From positions 1-64,000 of the forward strand of contig DXZW01000032.1 in assembly GCA_019419455.1 (NCBI GenBank): a stretch of 64,000 bases of DNA, written 5' to 3'. The notes under the pieces were generated by a model. The model was not told the DNA's origin, did not search any database, and was given only the letters and a program-made list of their open reading frames with translations. The translations under genes were made by a program, and so were the position numbers. Within the stretch, counting starts at the first letter, position 1, and each line of letters opens with the position of its first letter. The DNA comes from Collinsella sp. GTDB lineage: Bacteria; Actinomycetota; Coriobacteriia; Coriobacteriales; Coriobacteriaceae. This document shows, piece after piece, positions 26,930 to 35,250 of the stretch.

Positions 26930-28048
26930 ATGAATCCAAACCCCTTTAAGCCAACGGCCGGCAAGCGGCCTCCGATACTCATCGGTCGCGAGTCGGTCAT
27001 CGAAGATTTCGAGGAAGGGCTCGATAACGGCGCCGGGGCGCCGGGCAGGCTTATGCTCATTACGGGAAACCGCGGCTGTGGCAAAACGGTTCTCTTGCGG
27101 GAGCTGCAACGTCTAGCCAGCGAGCGCGGATGGGCGGTTGTCTCCGATTCCGCTTCGCTTGGTTTATGCGACCGCTTGGCCGATGCGCTTCGCTCGAATA
27201 AACCCGTTGTGACGTCAATGGAGTTTGGGCCGTCATTTGGCCGAATGTCGGTCGAGGCGGCGCGGGCAAAAGGCGAGACGTTACGAGGGCTGGTCAACGA
27301 GCGCCTCAAGAAGCTCGGTCTAGGCAAGGGCATACTGTTTGCGATTGACGAGGCGCAGTCTGCGTCTATCGAGGAGCTGGCGGCTCTTGCCGTTCTCTAT
27401 CAGCAAGTGCTCGGAGATCAGGATGCCACGGGCTTGCTCGATAGCGACCAGCGCGGTCTTGCGCTGGTTTTTGCCGGCTTGCCCAGTATGGTTGATGACT
27501 TGCTCGAAGAGCCGAGCGTAACGTTTTTGCGCCGCGCCCAGCAGCGTACGCTGGGGGCGATTTCTTTGCCCAAAGTGCGCGATTCATATATCGAGACGGT
27601 CAAAGGCGCTGGTCTTTGCGTTGATGCGGAGACGGCGGACCTTGCAGCACACAAGAGCATGGGGTATCCCTATATGGTCCAGCTGGTGGGATATTACATG
27701 TGGCGGGCTGCTGTCCGGCGTGACTCGCGGGTCATTGAAGAGCGCGATGTCGAGGCTGGCTACGCCGATGCCGTCTCCGAGTTCTATGAAGCAGTGGACG
27801 CTCCCTTGTATTATGGGTTGCGCAGTCCACAGCGTCTTTTTATCGAGGCCATGGCTGCTGACGAGGGTAAGCCGACGCGCATGGCGGATATCATTGAGCG
27901 CTGCGATCGCACCCAGAGCTGGGCGAGTAAATATCGCGCAAGCCTGATTCGCGAGCGCGTCATCGAGGCTGCCGGATACGGCCTCGTCCGGTTTACCGTG
28001 CCCATGCTGGGCGAGTACATTCGAGATCGTGTTTTATGGCACGAGTAA
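26930..28048 (+). CDS. Orc1/Cdc6-like AAA ATPase with C-terminal winged helix
   Basis: 372-residue ATP-binding protein. Walker A GNRGCGKT is near residues 46-53, Walker B ILFAIDEAQSA near 140, and a sensor segment ALVFAGLPS follows. The last 100 residues look like a winged helix (LYYGLRSPQRLFIEAMA, MADIIERCDRTQSW). Similar proteins of unknown role are common in actinobacteria and recall archaeal Orc1/Cdc6 and STAND ATPases. GAGGAGG precedes the ATG. A triple direct repeat lies upstream and a GGGAC palindrome begins at the last base of its stop. DNA binding and self-regulation are inference. Confidence 0.75.
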   Translation: MNPNPFKPTAGKRPPILIGRESVIEDFEEGLDNGAGAPGRLMLITGNRGCGKTVLLRELQRLASERGWAVVSDSASLGLCDRLADALRSNKPVVTSMEFGPSFGRMSVEAARAKGETLRGLVNERLKKLGLGKGILFAIDEAQSASIEELAALAVLYQQVLGDQDATGLLDSDQRGLALVFAGLPSMVDDLLEEPSVTFLRRAQQRTLGAISLPKVRDSYIETVKGAGLCVDAETADLAAHKSMGYPYMVQLVGYYMWRAAVRRDSRVIEERDVEAGYADAVSEFYEAVDAPLYYGLRSPQRLFIEAMAADEGKPTRMADIIERCDRTQSWASKYRASLIRERVIEAAGYGLVRFTVPMLGEYIRDRVLWHE

Positions 28049-28078
28049 TGTGATAAAGGGACTGTCCCTTTGTCATAT
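28048..28078. repeat. GGGAC-core palindrome, type A (variant)
   Basis: ATGTGATAAAGGGAC-T-GTCCCTTTGTCATAT. It differs from the copies at 398 and 30597 in both arms. The first base is the last base of the AAA gene stop codon. It lies between two co-directional genes. Confidence 0.85.
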
Positions 28079-28100
28079 TCGATCAACAGGAAGGGAAGCG

Positions 28101-30593
28101 ATGACGGTGTTGCAACAACCAAGTGCTATCGAGGTGCGCGGTGCACGTGTCCATAACCTCAAGGACATCGATATCGATATTCCGCTGGGAAGGCTCGTGG
28201 GCATTGCCGGTGTGTCGGGTTCGGGCAAGAGTTCGCTGGCACTGGGAGTTCTTTATGCCGAGGGCTCGCGCCGTTACCTGGAGGCGCTCAGCACCTATAC
28301 CCGCCGTCGTCTGACGCAGGCCGAGCACGCCCAGGTGGACGAGGTGCTGCACGTGCCGGCGGCGCTCGCATTGCATCAGCGCCCCAGCGTGCCGGGCGTG
28401 CGTTCCACTTTTGGCACCATGACCGAGCTCAACAATAGCCTGCGTCTGCTCTTTAGCCGCTGCGCCCATCACGTCTGCCCGCATTGCGGGGCGCGCGTGG
28501 AGCCGAGCCTTAACGTGGCCGCGGGCCTGTCGCTCGCGTGTCCGACGTGCGGGCGCGAGTTCTATGCGCCGGGTGCCGAGGACCTTGCCTTTAACAGTGG
28601 CGGCGCGTGCCCTACCTGCGGCGGTACCGGCGTTATGCGCAAAGTGGACGAGGCGAGCCTGGTGCCCGACGAGTCAAAGACCATCGACGAGGGCGCGGTG
28701 CTCCCCTGGGGCACACTCATGTGGGATCTGATGAAACAGGTGGCCGGCGAGATGGGTGTGCGCACCGACGTGCCGTTTAACCAGCTCACGCCCGCCGAGC
28801 GCGATATCGTGTTCCATGGCCCGGCGGTCAAGAAGCATATTCTCTACGTTCCTAAAAACGGCGAGGGTGCCACGCCGCTCGACTTTACCTATTACAACGC
28901 CGTCTATACGGTCGAGAATGCGCTCGCCAAGGTTAAGGACGATAAGGGGCTCAAGCGCGTTGCACGTTTTTTGCGCGAGGGGCCGTGCCGTGACTGCGGC
29001 GGAACGCGTCTTTCCGAGGCCGCTCGCCAGCCTCAGGTACGCGGTATCAATCTGGCGCAGGCGGCGGCCATGACACTGGGCGAGGCGATTGAGTGGGTGC
29101 GCGGGGTGCCCGCATCCTTGCCGACCGAGATGCAGCCCATGGCGACGGACATCTGCGATTCGTTTTTGAGCACGGCCCGTCGCCTGATCGACCTGGGTCT
29201 CGACTACCTTTCGCTCGACCGCGCCGGTGCCACGCTGTCGACGGGCGAGCGCCAGCGCGTGCAGCTTGCCCGCGTGGTGCGCAACCGATCGACGGGCGTG
29301 CTGTATGTGCTGGACGAGCCTTCGATCGGCTTGCATCCTGCCAATGTCGATGGCCTGGTGGGCGTGATGCGCGATCTGGTGGATGACGGCAACACCGTGG
29401 TTGTTGTTGACCACGACACGCGCGTGTTGGCAGAAGCCGACTATCTGGTCGAGATGGGCCCCGTTGCCGGAGCAGGCGGCGGTCATGTGATCGCCGCCGG
29501 TACGGTGGGCGAGGTCGAACAATCGCAGGGTAGCCACATCGCGCCGTTCTTGCGCTCGGACCCCAAGCGCTTGCGCCCGCAGGTGGCTGACGACGAAATG
29601 TTCGATCTGGGCCATATCCGCATGGCGACCGATGCCATCCATACCGTCAAACCGCTCGAAGTCGATATCCCGCGCGGCCGCCTTGTCGCGGTAACGGGTG
29701 TTTCAGGTTCGGGCAAGACGACATTGGTGCTCGAGACGCTCATCCCGGCGCTCAAGGCGCAAGCGGCCGGCAAGCGCCTGCCGAGGCACGTGCGTTGGGT
29801 CGATGCCGAGGGCATCGCGCGCGCCAACCTGATTGATGCCACGCCCATTGGCGCCAACGTGCGCTCGACGGTGGCGACCTATGCCGACATCCATGATGAG
29901 CTGCGCCGCGCCTTCGCCCGTACGCCCGAGGCCAAGGCGGCAGGGTATAAGGCGGGTGCCTTTAGCTACAACACCGGCGCCTTGCGCTGCCCCACGTGCG
30001 ATGGCACGGGCTCGATATCGCTCGACGTGCAGTTTTTGCCCGATGTCGAGATCGTCTGTCCTGCATGTCGCGGCTCGCGTTATGCAGACGCGGCCTCGCG
30101 TATCCATCGCGAGGGCAAGGACGGAAGCCTTCTCACGTTGCCGCAGCTCATGGACATGAGCGTGGACGAGGCACTCGACGCCACAGTGGGACTCAAAAAG
30201 GTGCAGACGCGCTTGCAGACCTTGCACGACCTGGGCTTGGGCTATCTCACACTCGGTGAGCCCACGCCGGCGCTTTCGGGCGGCGAGGCGCAGCGTCTTA
30301 AGCTTGCGAGCGAGATGGGCCGCGTGCAGGACGATGCCGTATTCGTATTCGACGAGCCCACGATCGGCCTGCATCCGCTCGATGTTCAGGTGTTGCTGAG
30401 TGTGTTTGACGGCCTCGTTGCCAAGGGCGCCACAGTTGTCGTGATCGAGCACGACCTCGACCTTATCCGTAACGCCGATTATGTGATCGACATGGGCCCG
30501 GGCGGTGGCGATGCGGGCGGGCGAGTCGTCTGCGCCGGCACGCCGGACGACATCGCAGCCTGCTCCAAGAGCATTACCGGTCGCTACCTATAG
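28101..30593 (+). CDS. UvrA2-type excinuclease ATPase paralogue
   Basis: 830-residue double ABC ATPase. The two Walker A motifs GVSGSGKSS and GVSGSGKTT, the signatures LSTGERQRVQLA and LSGGEAQRLKLA, and zinc modules with CPHCG, CPTCG and CPTCDGTG are intact. The length is about 110 residues short of canonical UvrA, and the stretch after the first Walker A has no UvrB-binding domain that I can recognise. This fits the UvrA2 / drug-resistance class (DrrC-like), which guards against DNA-intercalating drugs. AGGAAGGG supports ATG at 28101. The function is inferred from the family. Confidence 0.85.
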   Translation: MTVLQQPSAIEVRGARVHNLKDIDIDIPLGRLVGIAGVSGSGKSSLALGVLYAEGSRRYLEALSTYTRRRLTQAEHAQVDEVLHVPAALALHQRPSVPGVRSTFGTMTELNNSLRLLFSRCAHHVCPHCGARVEPSLNVAAGLSLACPTCGREFYAPGAEDLAFNSGGACPTCGGTGVMRKVDEASLVPDESKTIDEGAVLPWGTLMWDLMKQVAGEMGVRTDVPFNQLTPAERDIVFHGPAVKKHILYVPKNGEGATPLDFTYYNAVYTVENALAKVKDDKGLKRVARFLREGPCRDCGGTRLSEAARQPQVRGINLAQAAAMTLGEAIEWVRGVPASLPTEMQPMATDICDSFLSTARRLIDLGLDYLSLDRAGATLSTGERQRVQLARVVRNRSTGVLYVLDEPSIGLHPANVDGLVGVMRDLVDDGNTVVVVDHDTRVLAEADYLVEMGPVAGAGGGHVIAAGTVGEVEQSQGSHIAPFLRSDPKRLRPQVADDEMFDLGHIRMATDAIHTVKPLEVDIPRGRLVAVTGVSGSGKTTLVLETLIPALKAQAAGKRLPRHVRWVDAEGIARANLIDATPIGANVRSTVATYADIHDELRRAFARTPEAKAAGYKAGAFSYNTGALRCPTCDGTGSISLDVQFLPDVEIVCPACRGSRYADAASRIHREGKDGSLLTLPQLMDMSVDEALDATVGLKKVQTRLQTLHDLGLGYLTLGEPTPALSGGEAQRLKLASEMGRVQDDAVFVFDEPTIGLHPLDVQVLLSVFDGLVAKGATVVVIEHDLDLIRNADYVIDMGPGGGDAGGRVVCAGTPDDIAACSKSITGRYL

Positions 30594-30596
30594 GCA

Positions 30597-30627
30597 ATGT
30601 GACAAAGGGACTGTCCCTTTGTCACAT
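30597..30627. repeat. GGGAC-core palindrome, type A (copy 2)
   Basis: The same 31 bp as at 398-428. It lies three bases after the uvrA2 stop and contains, on the minus strand, the final Met codon and the TGA stop of the convergent trmL gene. Confidence 0.88.
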
Positions 30628-31221
30628 GTTGGCGAAGCCTGTTTGGCGTAGGGCCTCGTAGAGGACGATGGCGGCGCTGTTGGAGAGGTTGAGTGCACTG
30701 ATGCGGTAGTCGTCCGGATTGACGAAGTTGCCGCAGATATCCTGCTGAAGGATGGCTTCGTGGCTGTCCTCGGTATGCCCCAGCGATTCCTCGTGGGCTT
30801 CCCAGGCCTCGGCGTTATCGAGTGAGTCGCAATCGCGCAGCATCGGGATGCGCTCGCAGCGCTCGGGCGCCGCGGCGAGCAGCTCCTCGGGAATGCCCGA
30901 GCTCTCGCTGCCAAAGACCAAGTAGTCACCATCGCGGTAGGTACTCTGCGCATAGGTGCGGCGTGCCTTTTTGGTCAGCAGATGCAGGCGACCATCGGCG
31001 GGGGAGAGGGCGTTGCGCGCAAGGAAATCTTCCCAGCCGGCATAGGTGGTTACGTCCAAGTTTTGCCAGTAGCCCAGGCCGGCGCGACGCACCGTCTTGT
31101 CGTCGAGCGAAAACCCCAGCGGTTCTACCAGGTGCAGGCGGGCGCCGGTAACCACGCAGGTGCGGCCGATATTGCCCGTATTGGCCGGAATCTCGGGCGC
31201 ATACAGCACAATGTTGAACAT
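30622..31221 (-). CDS. trmL: tRNA (cytidine(34)-2'-O)-methyltransferase TrmL
   Basis: SPOUT methyltransferase of 199 residues that modifies the wobble base of tRNA-Leu. The family start MFNIVLYAPEIPANTGNIGR, the Gly-rich LVFGSESSGIPEELL knot loop and ISALNLSNSAAIVLYEALRQ are clear. A 40-residue insertion (EAWEAHEESLGHTEDSHE) lies before the knot and is unusual. ATG at 31221 has AGGAG five bases upstream. The last codons, Met and TGA, are encoded by the arm of a GGGAC palindrome. Confidence 0.92.
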   Translation of the reverse strand: MFNIVLYAPEIPANTGNIGRTCVVTGARLHLVEPLGFSLDDKTVRRAGLGYWQNLDVTTYAGWEDFLARNALSPADGRLHLLTKKARRTYAQSTYRDGDYLVFGSESSGIPEELLAAAPERCERIPMLRDCDSLDNAEAWEAHEESLGHTEDSHEAILQQDICGNFVNPDDYRISALNLSNSAAIVLYEALRQTGFANM

Positions 31222-31245
31222 GAATCTCCTTGGCATAGAACGAAA

Positions 31246-31310
31246 AACCACCACGAAGGGGACAGGCACCTTCGTGGTGGTTGGCGACATCTTTGCGGGC
31301 AAACGTCCGC
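31246..31310. repeat. GGGAC-core hairpin, type C
   Basis: AACCACCACGAAGG (31246-31259) and CCTTCGTGGTGGTT (31269-31282) form a perfect 14-bp stem around GGACAGGCA. The 3' flank contains GGGCAAACGT, shared with the type B copies. The GGGGACAGGCACC motif is the one familiar from REP-like palindromes in many bacteria. Confidence 0.8.
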
Positions 31311-31320
31311 TTCGATAAAC

Positions 31321-32451
31321 CTAGGCGCGGTGCCAGTCGGTCAGGCAGGCATCGAGGGAGGCGATGAGCGCATCCTTGTCCATGTGACGGCCGATGATGC
31401 ACAGGCTCGTCATGCGGTCGCCCGTCTCGTCGTCCCAAATCTGCATGATCTCGGGGTTCTCATCGATGATCTTCTGCTTCTCACCCTCGGGCGCGGAGTC
31501 AACGAACAGACCGTTCTCCATCAGGCGCATCTGGTGGCCGGCCTGCTCAAACATGTAGCACATGTCCGGATCGCCGGTCTGCCACAGCGGACCCTTGACG
31601 CGGATGACCTCGTCGGGCCACTCCTGCTCAACAAAATCGGTGAACTTCTGCAGGTCAAACGGCTTGCGGCGCGAGTACACAAAGGTCTCGATGTCGTACT
31701 CGAGCACCTCGGGGTCGTCGTGCTCCTCGGGATGCTCCATGGCCTCGATCCAGGCGGCGGAGTTGTAGGCGCGCATAAAGTCGAAGCGGTCGGTATCGAG
31801 CAGCTCCTCCATGGGGACCTCGCCGTTTTGGGCCTCGACAATTACGGCGTCTTTCTGCAGGCTGCGCACGATGGCCTTGAGCTCGGCAATCTGCTCAGGC
31901 GTCACGGTGTCGGTCTTGTTGAGGATCAGCGTGGAGCAGAACTCGATCTGCTGGATGAGCAGGCTCTCGATGTCGTCCTCGTCGATATCCTCGGCCAGCA
32001 GGTCGCGACCGCCGTTGAACTCGTCGTACATGCGGGCGCAGTCGACCACAGCCACGATGTTGTCGAGTGCGAGCTTGGGCTCGCCGCCCACCTTAGCCTC
32101 GTCGCAGAAGCTCGAGATGGTGTAGGCGATGGGGATAGGCTCGCAAATGCCCGATGCCTCGATGATGATGTAGTCGAAGTTGCCCGAATCGGCGATGCCC
32201 TGCAGCTGGTTGGCCAGGTCATCCGAAAGCGTGCAGCAGATGCAGCCGTTGGTGAGCGGGATGAGGTCGTCGGTCTCGGAAAGGCCGCCGTCGGCGATGA
32301 GGCTGGCGTCGACGTTGATCTCGCCGATATCGTTGACGATCACGGCGGCGCGGATGCCGCCGTCGTTAGCGAGGATGTGGTTGAGCAGCGTGGTCTTGCC
32401 GGCACCGAGGTATCCGGTAAGCATGATGATCTTCACGGGTTTGTTGGGCAT
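31321..32451 (-). CDS. CobW/G3E-family GTPase (metallochaperone type)
   Basis: 376-residue P-loop GTPase. Walker A GYLGAGKTT, the metal-binding GCICCTL (CxCC) and the EASG motif are intact; a CobW C-terminal domain lies at about 265-370. G3E proteins deliver Zn, Co or Ni to client enzymes. A very acidic insert (DEDDIESLL, EHPEEHDDPEVLEYDI) is seen. ATG at 32451 has AAAGGAGGG just upstream, better than the ATG at 32472. No client gene is adjacent, so the metal is unknown. Confidence 0.88.
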   Translation of the reverse strand: MPNKPVKIIMLTGYLGAGKTTLLNHILANDGGIRAAVIVNDIGEINVDASLIADGGLSETDDLIPLTNGCICCTLSDDLANQLQGIADSGNFDYIIIEASGICEPIPIAYTISSFCDEAKVGGEPKLALDNIVAVVDCARMYDEFNGGRDLLAEDIDEDDIESLLIQQIEFCSTLILNKTDTVTPEQIAELKAIVRSLQKDAVIVEAQNGEVPMEELLDTDRFDFMRAYNSAAWIEAMEHPEEHDDPEVLEYDIETFVYSRRKPFDLQKFTDFVEQEWPDEVIRVKGPLWQTGDPDMCYMFEQAGHQMRLMENGLFVDSAPEGEKQKIIDENPEIMQIWDDETGDRMTSLCIIGRHMDKDALIASLDACLTDWHRA

Positions 32452-32537
32452 GTGCCCTCCTTTGTTAGACATGGCTTACAGTTGAATCATATGCCAAACG
32501 CCTGCTCTTATACCCACGCGCTGGCAAATAACACAGG

Positions 32538-32879
32538 CTACTCCCAGGCTCCCCATACATCGGGGCAATAACCGACGGTGGCCTTTTTGCCGTTGCGCAC
32601 GATGGGCTCGGCTAGAACCTGCTGGTTCTCGAGCAGCTTGTCGAAGCGCTGGTTAGGGGTGAGGTGCTGGATGAGCGCGAGCATCTCCTCGTCCTTGGCC
32701 TTGGGGTTGAGCAGCTTGTCGATGCCGCCGACCGCCTGCATCACGCTCGTGAGCTCGCCCTTGCTCATCTCCTTTTCCTTAAGGTCGATAAACTGCACCT
32801 TAATGCGGCGCTCTTTAAAATAGCGCTGGGCCTTCTTAGTGTCGAAGGACTTCTTGGTGCCAAAAATTTGCACGTTCAT
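32538..32879 (-). CDS. ArsC/Spx-like protein without active-site cysteine
   Basis: 113-residue thioredoxin-fold protein of the ArsC/Spx family. The opening IFGTKKSFDTKKAQRYF occupies the place where arsenate reductases have a CxxxC or CX2C motif; here it is replaced by Ser and Lys residues. FIDLKEKEMSKGEL and the EPIVRNGKKATVGY strand keep the fold. Without the cysteine, an arsenate reductase role is doubtful; an adaptor role like Spx is possible. The gene lies 16 bp from the upstream flavodoxin gene and may be in its operon. Confidence 0.82.
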   Translation of the reverse strand: MNVQIFGTKKSFDTKKAQRYFKERRIKVQFIDLKEKEMSKGELTSVMQAVGGIDKLLNPKAKDEEMLALIQHLTPNQRFDKLLENQQVLAEPIVRNGKKATVGYCPDVWGAWE

Positions 32880-32895
32880 ATAATGTTCCGCCGTT

Positions 32896-33519
32896 CTAAC
32901 GAATGAAGTTGGTCCTGGCGCGATCGGCCTCGGGGGCTTCGATGCCGGCAGCCTTGCCCGCCTCGATGCAACGCAGGAGCCAGGCCATGTTTTTGCCGAT
33001 GTTTCGCATGGTGGCAAGGCCCTCGGCGTCCTGGGCGGCTTCGCCCGGCATGGCACCAAAGACGTTGTTCCAGTACGTGGAGGCCACCACGGGCATCTGG
33101 TTGATAGTGAAGTACTTGTTGAGTACATCGAAGGTGGTCGACGTGCCGCCGCGACGGGCGACGGCGACAGCGGCGCCCGGCTTGTGCACAAAGGCCTTGC
33201 TGCCAGCATAGAATGCGCGGTCGAGAGCCGAGAGGATGCGTCCGCTGGGATGCGCATAGTAGACGGGGGAGCCAAAGACAAAGCCATCTGCCTGCTCGGC
33301 GGCGGCGATGAGCTCGTTCACCACGTCGTCGTCAAAGGTGCAGCGGCAATCGAGCTTGCCGCACTGGCCACAGCCAATGCAGTCGCGAATGGGCTTGGCG
33401 CCCAGCTGGAACACCTCGGTATCGATGCCCTCGGCATGCAATTGCTCGGCGACCTCGGCGAGCGCGCGGGCGGTGTTGCCGTTTGCCTTGGGGCTACCGT
33501 TGACCAAAAGAACCTTCAT
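32896..33519 (-). CDS. NADPH-dependent FMN reductase / flavodoxin-family protein
   Basis: Flavodoxin-like fold of 207 residues. VLLVNGSPKANGNT is the FMN phosphate-binding loop and GSPVYYAHPSG the second FMN loop. A cysteine cluster, CIGCGQCGKLDCRC, lies at about 48-61, as in multimeric flavodoxin family reductases and iron-sulfur flavoproteins. GTG and ATG codons are adjacent at 33522 and 33519; GGGAG favours the ATG. Electron acceptor unknown. Confidence 0.87.
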   Translation of the reverse strand: MKVLLVNGSPKANGNTARALAEVAEQLHAEGIDTEVFQLGAKPIRDCIGCGQCGKLDCRCTFDDDVVNELIAAAEQADGFVFGSPVYYAHPSGRILSALDRAFYAGSKAFVHKPGAAVAVARRGGTSTTFDVLNKYFTINQMPVVASTYWNNVFGAMPGEAAQDAEGLATMRNIGKNMAWLLRCIEAGKAAGIEAPEADRARTNFIR

Positions 33520-33593
33520 CACAAACTCCCTCTGCTGTTGGTGACTTCTGCAGAGGATTATCGCACGATGGGGGAGGCGGTGCGGGCGCGGTG

Positions 33594-35123
33594 CTAATCC
33601 AGTTTGGTACCTGGCACCTGCACGGCTTTCCCGAGCAACGCTTTGAGCTCGTTCAAAATGGAAACGGGCTGTCGATCGACAGCGTCCAGATGGAGCGTGG
33701 CCACGCGAATGGGCGGCTGATATTCAAGCGAGCCGATGAGCACGGGAGAACCCAGGAACCGTTCGATGTCGCTTGCGATCTCGTCGATTGCCTCGGGGCC
33801 GAGCTCATCGAAGAGTGCCACGAACGTTGGCCCCGTTGAGCGGAACAGGCGGCCCTTGCCGCGCGAACAATCCATGAGGCAGGCGGCGCTTTCGGCGAGC
33901 ACGCGGTCGCCTGCGTCGAATCCAAAGCGGGCATTGACCTCGGCGATATCGTCGACCTTAATGGCAATAAAGCCAGCCTCGCGCGGCACGCGGCGCATCT
34001 CTCCAATAGCGTTGACCAGGGCGTGGACATCGCCCAGACCCGTTACCGAGTCGGTCGTATCTGCTAGGCTTCGGTTGATGATAGTGCCCACATACATGTT
34101 GGGTTCGGTATCGGTGCCGTCCAAGCGGTAGCCCGTGCAGTCGCAAAGCGCGTACGCTCCGGTAGCATCCATAACGCGGTACTGCATGTAGTGGAAGTGC
34201 CATGTGCCGTTTATCACCATGTCGAGCTCGGCGCGTACGTTGTCGCGGTCCTCGGGGTGGACGCGAGCAAGCCACATATCGACCGAGTTAAAAGGGTGCT
34301 GGGAGGGCAGGTCAAAATCGCGCACGGCGTTAACCGACCATTGCGATTCTCCCGTATCGAGGTTAAGGATAAACGGATAGCGCGTCTCGGAGCTCATGGA
34401 GATCGCTTGGAACACCCGGTCGTTGCAGGGAAGCTGATCGACGATTGGGTGTTGTGGCACGTCATTGTCTTTCGGTTGCTGCACGCGGTGCATGAGCTTG
34501 TAGCGATACATTTTGCGATCGGCATCCATTGTCATCTGGCGACGCGAATCGCCTGCAAGCGGGTCGACGTGCGAGCAACCAAAACTAAAACTGGCGATCA
34601 TGGGCGCCTTGCCGTCCGATGTTGCCTCGACAAGATCGGTGCGTGTCCGCTCCAAGCGCTGCTCGAGCTCGGCTTCGCCTGTCGTGGGGGACACGAGTAC
34701 AAATTCGTCTCCACCGATACGGAACAGCAGGTCATCGTGCTCCATGGTCTCGGTGAGCGCACGACAGATGCCCAGAATATAGCGGTTGCCCTCGGCGTGG
34801 CCAAACTTATCGTTGCAGTGCTTGAGGTGATCGATGTCAATATAGGCGCAGGTGAAGGGGGCGCCTTTGAGCCAGAGCTGATCGACATGGTGGTCGAGTC
34901 CACCGCGGTTGCCAAGATTGGTGAGCGAATCGATATAGGCGCTGCGCTCAAGCAGCTGGCGTTCTTGTTGCAAGACGGCGAGCGTTTTCTGCAGTTGCTC
35001 GCCGACGGCGCGCAACTCCGTGGGCAGCGCGTCAACGTCGAGCTCGGCGGTTGAGGCCCCGTTCGCGAGTCGCTGAAGATGGGCAATGATTGATTGCTCG
35101 CCCAGGCGATACGACTCGTTCAT
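33594..35123 (-). CDS. Diguanylate cyclase: GGDEF-PAS-degenerate GGDEF
   Basis: 509 residues with no membrane helix. A short coiled N-terminus (about 35-60) leads into a GGDEF domain with an intact RIGGDEFV active site at about 135-142 and IDIDHLKHCND metal site. A PAS-like fold follows at about 225-345 and then a second GGDEF fold in which the signature is lost (STGPTFVALF). The first domain lacks the RxxD inhibitory site (EHDD instead). It should make cyclic di-GMP. AAGGAGG precedes the ATG. Its first half is clearly homologous to the neighbouring protein at 35251-37968, so the two arose by duplication. Confidence 0.9.
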   Translation of the reverse strand: MNESYRLGEQSIIAHLQRLANGASTAELDVDALPTELRAVGEQLQKTLAVLQQERQLLERSAYIDSLTNLGNRGGLDHHVDQLWLKGAPFTCAYIDIDHLKHCNDKFGHAEGNRYILGICRALTETMEHDDLLFRIGGDEFVLVSPTTGEAELEQRLERTRTDLVEATSDGKAPMIASFSFGCSHVDPLAGDSRRQMTMDADRKMYRYKLMHRVQQPKDNDVPQHPIVDQLPCNDRVFQAISMSSETRYPFILNLDTGESQWSVNAVRDFDLPSQHPFNSVDMWLARVHPEDRDNVRAELDMVINGTWHFHYMQYRVMDATGAYALCDCTGYRLDGTDTEPNMYVGTIINRSLADTTDSVTGLGDVHALVNAIGEMRRVPREAGFIAIKVDDIAEVNARFGFDAGDRVLAESAACLMDCSRGKGRLFRSTGPTFVALFDELGPEAIDEIASDIERFLGSPVLIGSLEYQPPIRVATLHLDAVDRQPVSILNELKALLGKAVQVPGTKLD

Positions 35124-35160
35124 GATGGATAACCTCCTTAGGTGACAGGATGCTCCGTAT

Positions 35161-35193
35161 CATATCCCCAATTCGGTTTGAATTGGGGATATG
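35161..35193. repeat. 33-bp palindrome upstream of the diguanylate cyclase
   Basis: CATATCCCCAATTC and GAATTGGGGATATG form a perfect 14-bp stem around GGTTT. AATGGGGACAAATGCTCCCC follows, a GGGGAC motif as in the other elements. It lies between the two c-di-GMP genes and could terminate or regulate. Confidence 0.7.
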
Positions 35194-35250
35194 AGTTAGC
35201 CAATGGGGACAAATGCTCCCCTAGACGGTGGTGTTTTGCGCGCGAGCGTA

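Noticed and set aside
24332..27109. 925-residue minus-strand ORF opposite the TetM-like gene
   Set aside because: Composition is typical of an antisense frame, and the plus strand encodes an intact GTPase over the same bases.
30982..32571. 529-residue plus-strand ORF over trmL and CobW
   Set aside because: It runs antisense through two well-recognised genes and has no known domain.
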